A program made the translations under genes and the position numbers. From Mnemiopsis leidyi (lineage: Eukaryota > Ctenophora > Tentaculata > Lobata > Bolinopsidae), in NCBI GenBank assembly GCA_000226015.1, contig JH153133.1:142619-180074 (forward strand): 37,456 nucleotides of DNA, given 5' to 3'. Below the pieces are notes generated by a model. That model saw nothing but the letters and a program-made list of their open reading frames with translations. It was not told where the DNA came from and did not search any database. Below are positions 34,920 to 37,456 of this stretch, piece after piece; within the stretch, counting starts at the first letter, position 1; every line of letters begins with the position of its first letter.

Positions 34920-36590
34920 CTGGAGCAGTTAACGTTATCACGTGTTTCACAGGTCTGAGTAGATTACTTACTTAGGAACTTATTCTAACTTACTTACCTC
35001 TGCACTGTGTTTACGACATGACAACGTCAAATCATAAATAAGTCGCGAAAAAGAGGTTGTCTAGGAGTTTGTTTCGTGATTTTTAGTGTAGCCCTTTTAA
35101 TAGTGTATTTAAAGTGTTCCTGACACGTTATGTATATACATTGTTGAATGTACAATGTAAATTTCTAAAACACTGTGACTAATTACACGCGTTTTGCAGA
35201 TTTCTAGGTAGGTCTACTGTATATCATCGTATCGAGTACAGACTATAAGAAATGGTGCGTTTTTCGTCATCAACTCAAAGTAAACCTTTACTCTTTCTTA
35301 GTGTTTACAGTTAACGTCCAGTTCTAGACGGCTGCAAATAAGTTTAACCATTAGTAGCACACATCGGCTAACATTGACAGCTTCTCAAGCAGTTCTAAAC
35401 AAATCTCCTTCCTTTTTCCTCAATTCACCTTCATTTCTTGATACGATGATACTCATCTCACTAATAATCCTTCATTTTCCTTTTCTGAATTTCTGAATTC
35501 CTCCTTCTTCATTGTATGGTCATGTCTTCATGTATGGTCAATTCTCGGTCCGATCTTCTAAGCGCGGTATCAAGAATAAACCAATCATTACTACTTTACT
35601 ATCAGCCCTGCATCAGAGCATCACGTGACAAACACGTGTGTTTCTTCAGAACATCAGCCTCTCATTATCACGAGCTCTAACTTAACTGATCAATCAGTGT
35701 TTGAATCGTCCCACGTAACGAGTGATTCAGCTAACGAGTTATGCGTCACCTAGAGTCGTAACTACTCAAACTGAGATTGTGAACATCTAGTAGCTGAGAA
35801 ATGTGGCTGTGAAGTTGCGGACTTTCTAAAAAGTGAGAACGGAGGGATTTCCAGTATCATACCACAAGTAGGTATTGAGATATTGGTCGGTAAACTTTTT
35901 TATCGGACGTAAAATACTTCTTATGTGGTGGTAACTAGAGATCGCCATGATACACGATACACGTAGGTACACTGAAAGTGTAATGTGTATACTTTGTGTG
36001 GTATTAACTTCTAACCTTTATTTAAAGCTTGGGGTCGCCTAAATTTTATGAATATTCCAGAATTACAGGGCTTCTTTTTTTCAGACTGTCTAATTGGCTG
36101 TTGGTGGAAGTGCTAGCCAGTTAGATGTTTCAGGAACTATATGAAACCATGAGGAAGTAAAGAATTTCTCTGCTACTTTACATGTAATTAAATTGTAATT
36201 AAGTGGTCAGCAAATAATTACCAAGTTGCAGTTAGTTTTTCACATCATTGGTTCGAGACTTTCTAATGCAAGTTCTCAACAATTCCATACTTGAATTTCT
36301 AGGATCTTTAAACAAAGTTCATATCATTTAATCGAGGAGGTGATTTGCACCAAAGTTGAATCATTGACTCGACCCTTCAAGATATCATAATTATATCTAT
36401 TAAAGAATTAAATTTGAAAGACTTTAACATCAATACTTTGAACCTTAATCAAAGCAAAAGCCATGTTACAAACTAGATGAAATTTAAGCTCCAAAAATTT
36501 AAGCTCCAAACTTTTTAACACTGAGTTGGCTGTAGGATATTCTTGTTATAAACTCGTGTTAACTAATTAAGTAAACATACGTTGACTCAA
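34920..36590. other. Upstream or intron DNA of the RasGAP gene, no exon found
   Basis: The missing PH-domain exons should lie on the minus strand at higher coordinates. I found no segment resembling the basic PH start of SynGAP-type proteins here. AT-rich and without long open frames. Confidence 0.4.
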
Positions 36591-36593
36591 TAT

Positions 36594-36675
36594 TCACACA
36601 CGCACGCACGCATGCATGCACACGCACGCGTACGCGCACGTTCACGCACACACACACGCACACGCACACACACGC

Positions 36676-36708
<33 letters not shown>

Positions 36709-36709
36709 G
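36594..36709 (+). repeat. (CA)n / CACG microsatellite
   Basis: Mixed CACACG, GCATGC and CA dinucleotide repeats; the apparent His/Thr reading frame is an artefact. Confidence 0.95.
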
Positions 36710-37331
36710 CAAGCTGTATAACTATATATCAAGTTAAAAACTTAGGTGCAGTTTTAAAGACACGCACACTTATGCGTGTGTCAATTAACAGTCGGACAAT
36801 CGACTAGTGATATCCACTGTTACCAGGAAGCAGCTCTTTAGGCTTCAACTTGAAGAACCCCTACGGGTGAGAGAGAGAACCACACCGCATATATAATTAC
36901 GTTTATACGACATCAACCACGACATTGTAAAGTAACACTACATGTGCTGGTTTTTATAGACGCGCGGTAACGGCAACTAGCGGGCTCTATATTTAGGAAC
37001 TGGTACCAGGAAGCCTGACGAAACTTAAACTTAGGTCTGGAACCCCGGAAGTTTGGTCTGAGGTAGATGACCTGGAATGTCGATACGGCACTTAACAACC
37101 ATCCCAAGTAATCCGTATCTTACAAGGCGTCTTGTTGTAACCTGTGTCAAACTTTAAACTAATAACAGTATAACTTTGTCTAACTTTGAAGTTAACAGCC
37201 GATATTTTACTTCATCATTAACACTTAGTTGGGCTTTTATTGTAGAATGTGATGTGTACGCTGTTGTTAATTTGCCCAAGCAGACTATTAATAATGGTGT
37301 TGAAAGTGCAAAACTGGTGTTACAGTGCTCA

Positions 37332-37456
37332 ATCACTCACTCACTCGCTCACTCACTCACTCACTCACTCACTCACTCACTCACTCACTCACTCACTCAC
37401 TCACTCACTCACTCACTCACTCACTCACTCACTCACTCACTCACTCACTCACTCAC
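37332..37456 (+). repeat. (CACT)n microsatellite at window end
   Basis: Almost perfect CACT tetranucleotide repeat running off the right edge. Confidence 0.97.

Noticed and set aside
36616..36807. His/Thr-rich 63-codon frame
   Set aside because: Translation of the CA/CACG microsatellite.
37010..37078. Ser/Thr-rich minus-strand stretch between CATTCCAG and CCTG|GTACCA as an upstream RasGAP exon
   Set aside because: Splice motifs are plausible, but the peptide has no resemblance to the PH region expected there.

Overview
The window is invertebrate nuclear DNA. It carries dense GT-AG introns of about 80-2,200 nt, many micro- and minisatellites and one 10-N assembly gap. The gene families (thrombospondin C-terminal domain, SynGAP/DAB2IP-type RasGAP, microsomal P450) are animal ones. 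GC content looks moderately low and introns are short. This fits a non-vertebrate, possibly early-branching animal, but I cannot name the species. All gene models below were joined by hand from splice motifs, reading phase and family resemblance; no search was run.

Layout. (1) 1-1064: a 15-bp minisatellite, then an upstream region with many TTAGCTAA-like motifs. (2) 1065-16391 (+): a 22-exon gene for a secreted protein of about 2,838 aa. Its order is signal peptide, some 30 leucine-rich repeats (LRRs), FN3, a fibro-slime-like domain, two cadherin-like repeats, a GCC2/GCC3-like cysteine-rich region, EGF modules, thrombospondin type-3 repeats, the thrombospondin C-terminal domain, a LamG-like domain and a polybasic tail. 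All 21 exon joins agree in phase. (3) 16392-22818 (-): mostly non-coding, with a small unidentified 136-aa gene (19940-22817) and isolated candidate exons at 18796-18995 and 23213-23322. (4) 23507-27467 (+): a complete 11-exon cytochrome P450 of 551 aa with an atypical I helix. (5) 27654-34919 (-): a RasGAP of the SynGAP/DAB2IP/RASAL2 type (PH end, C2, GAP, short tail). It is complete at its C terminus but lacks its 5' end here. (6) 29335-30316 (+): a four-exon gene for a 172-aa secreted, probably helical, six-cysteine protein, nested antisense inside a RasGAP intron. (7) 34920-37456: RasGAP upstream or intron DNA with (CA)n and (CACT)n tracts.

The most unusual items are the LRR-to-thrombospondin fusion; a 39-bp minisatellite that reiterates a complete 3' splice site six times in the same reading phase; the nested secreted four-helix candidate; two GC-AG introns in one gene; and the P450 whose oxygen-activating Thr is replaced by Asn. 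The genes show no obvious shared pathway. The P450 and RasGAP are convergent with only 186 bp between their stop codons.
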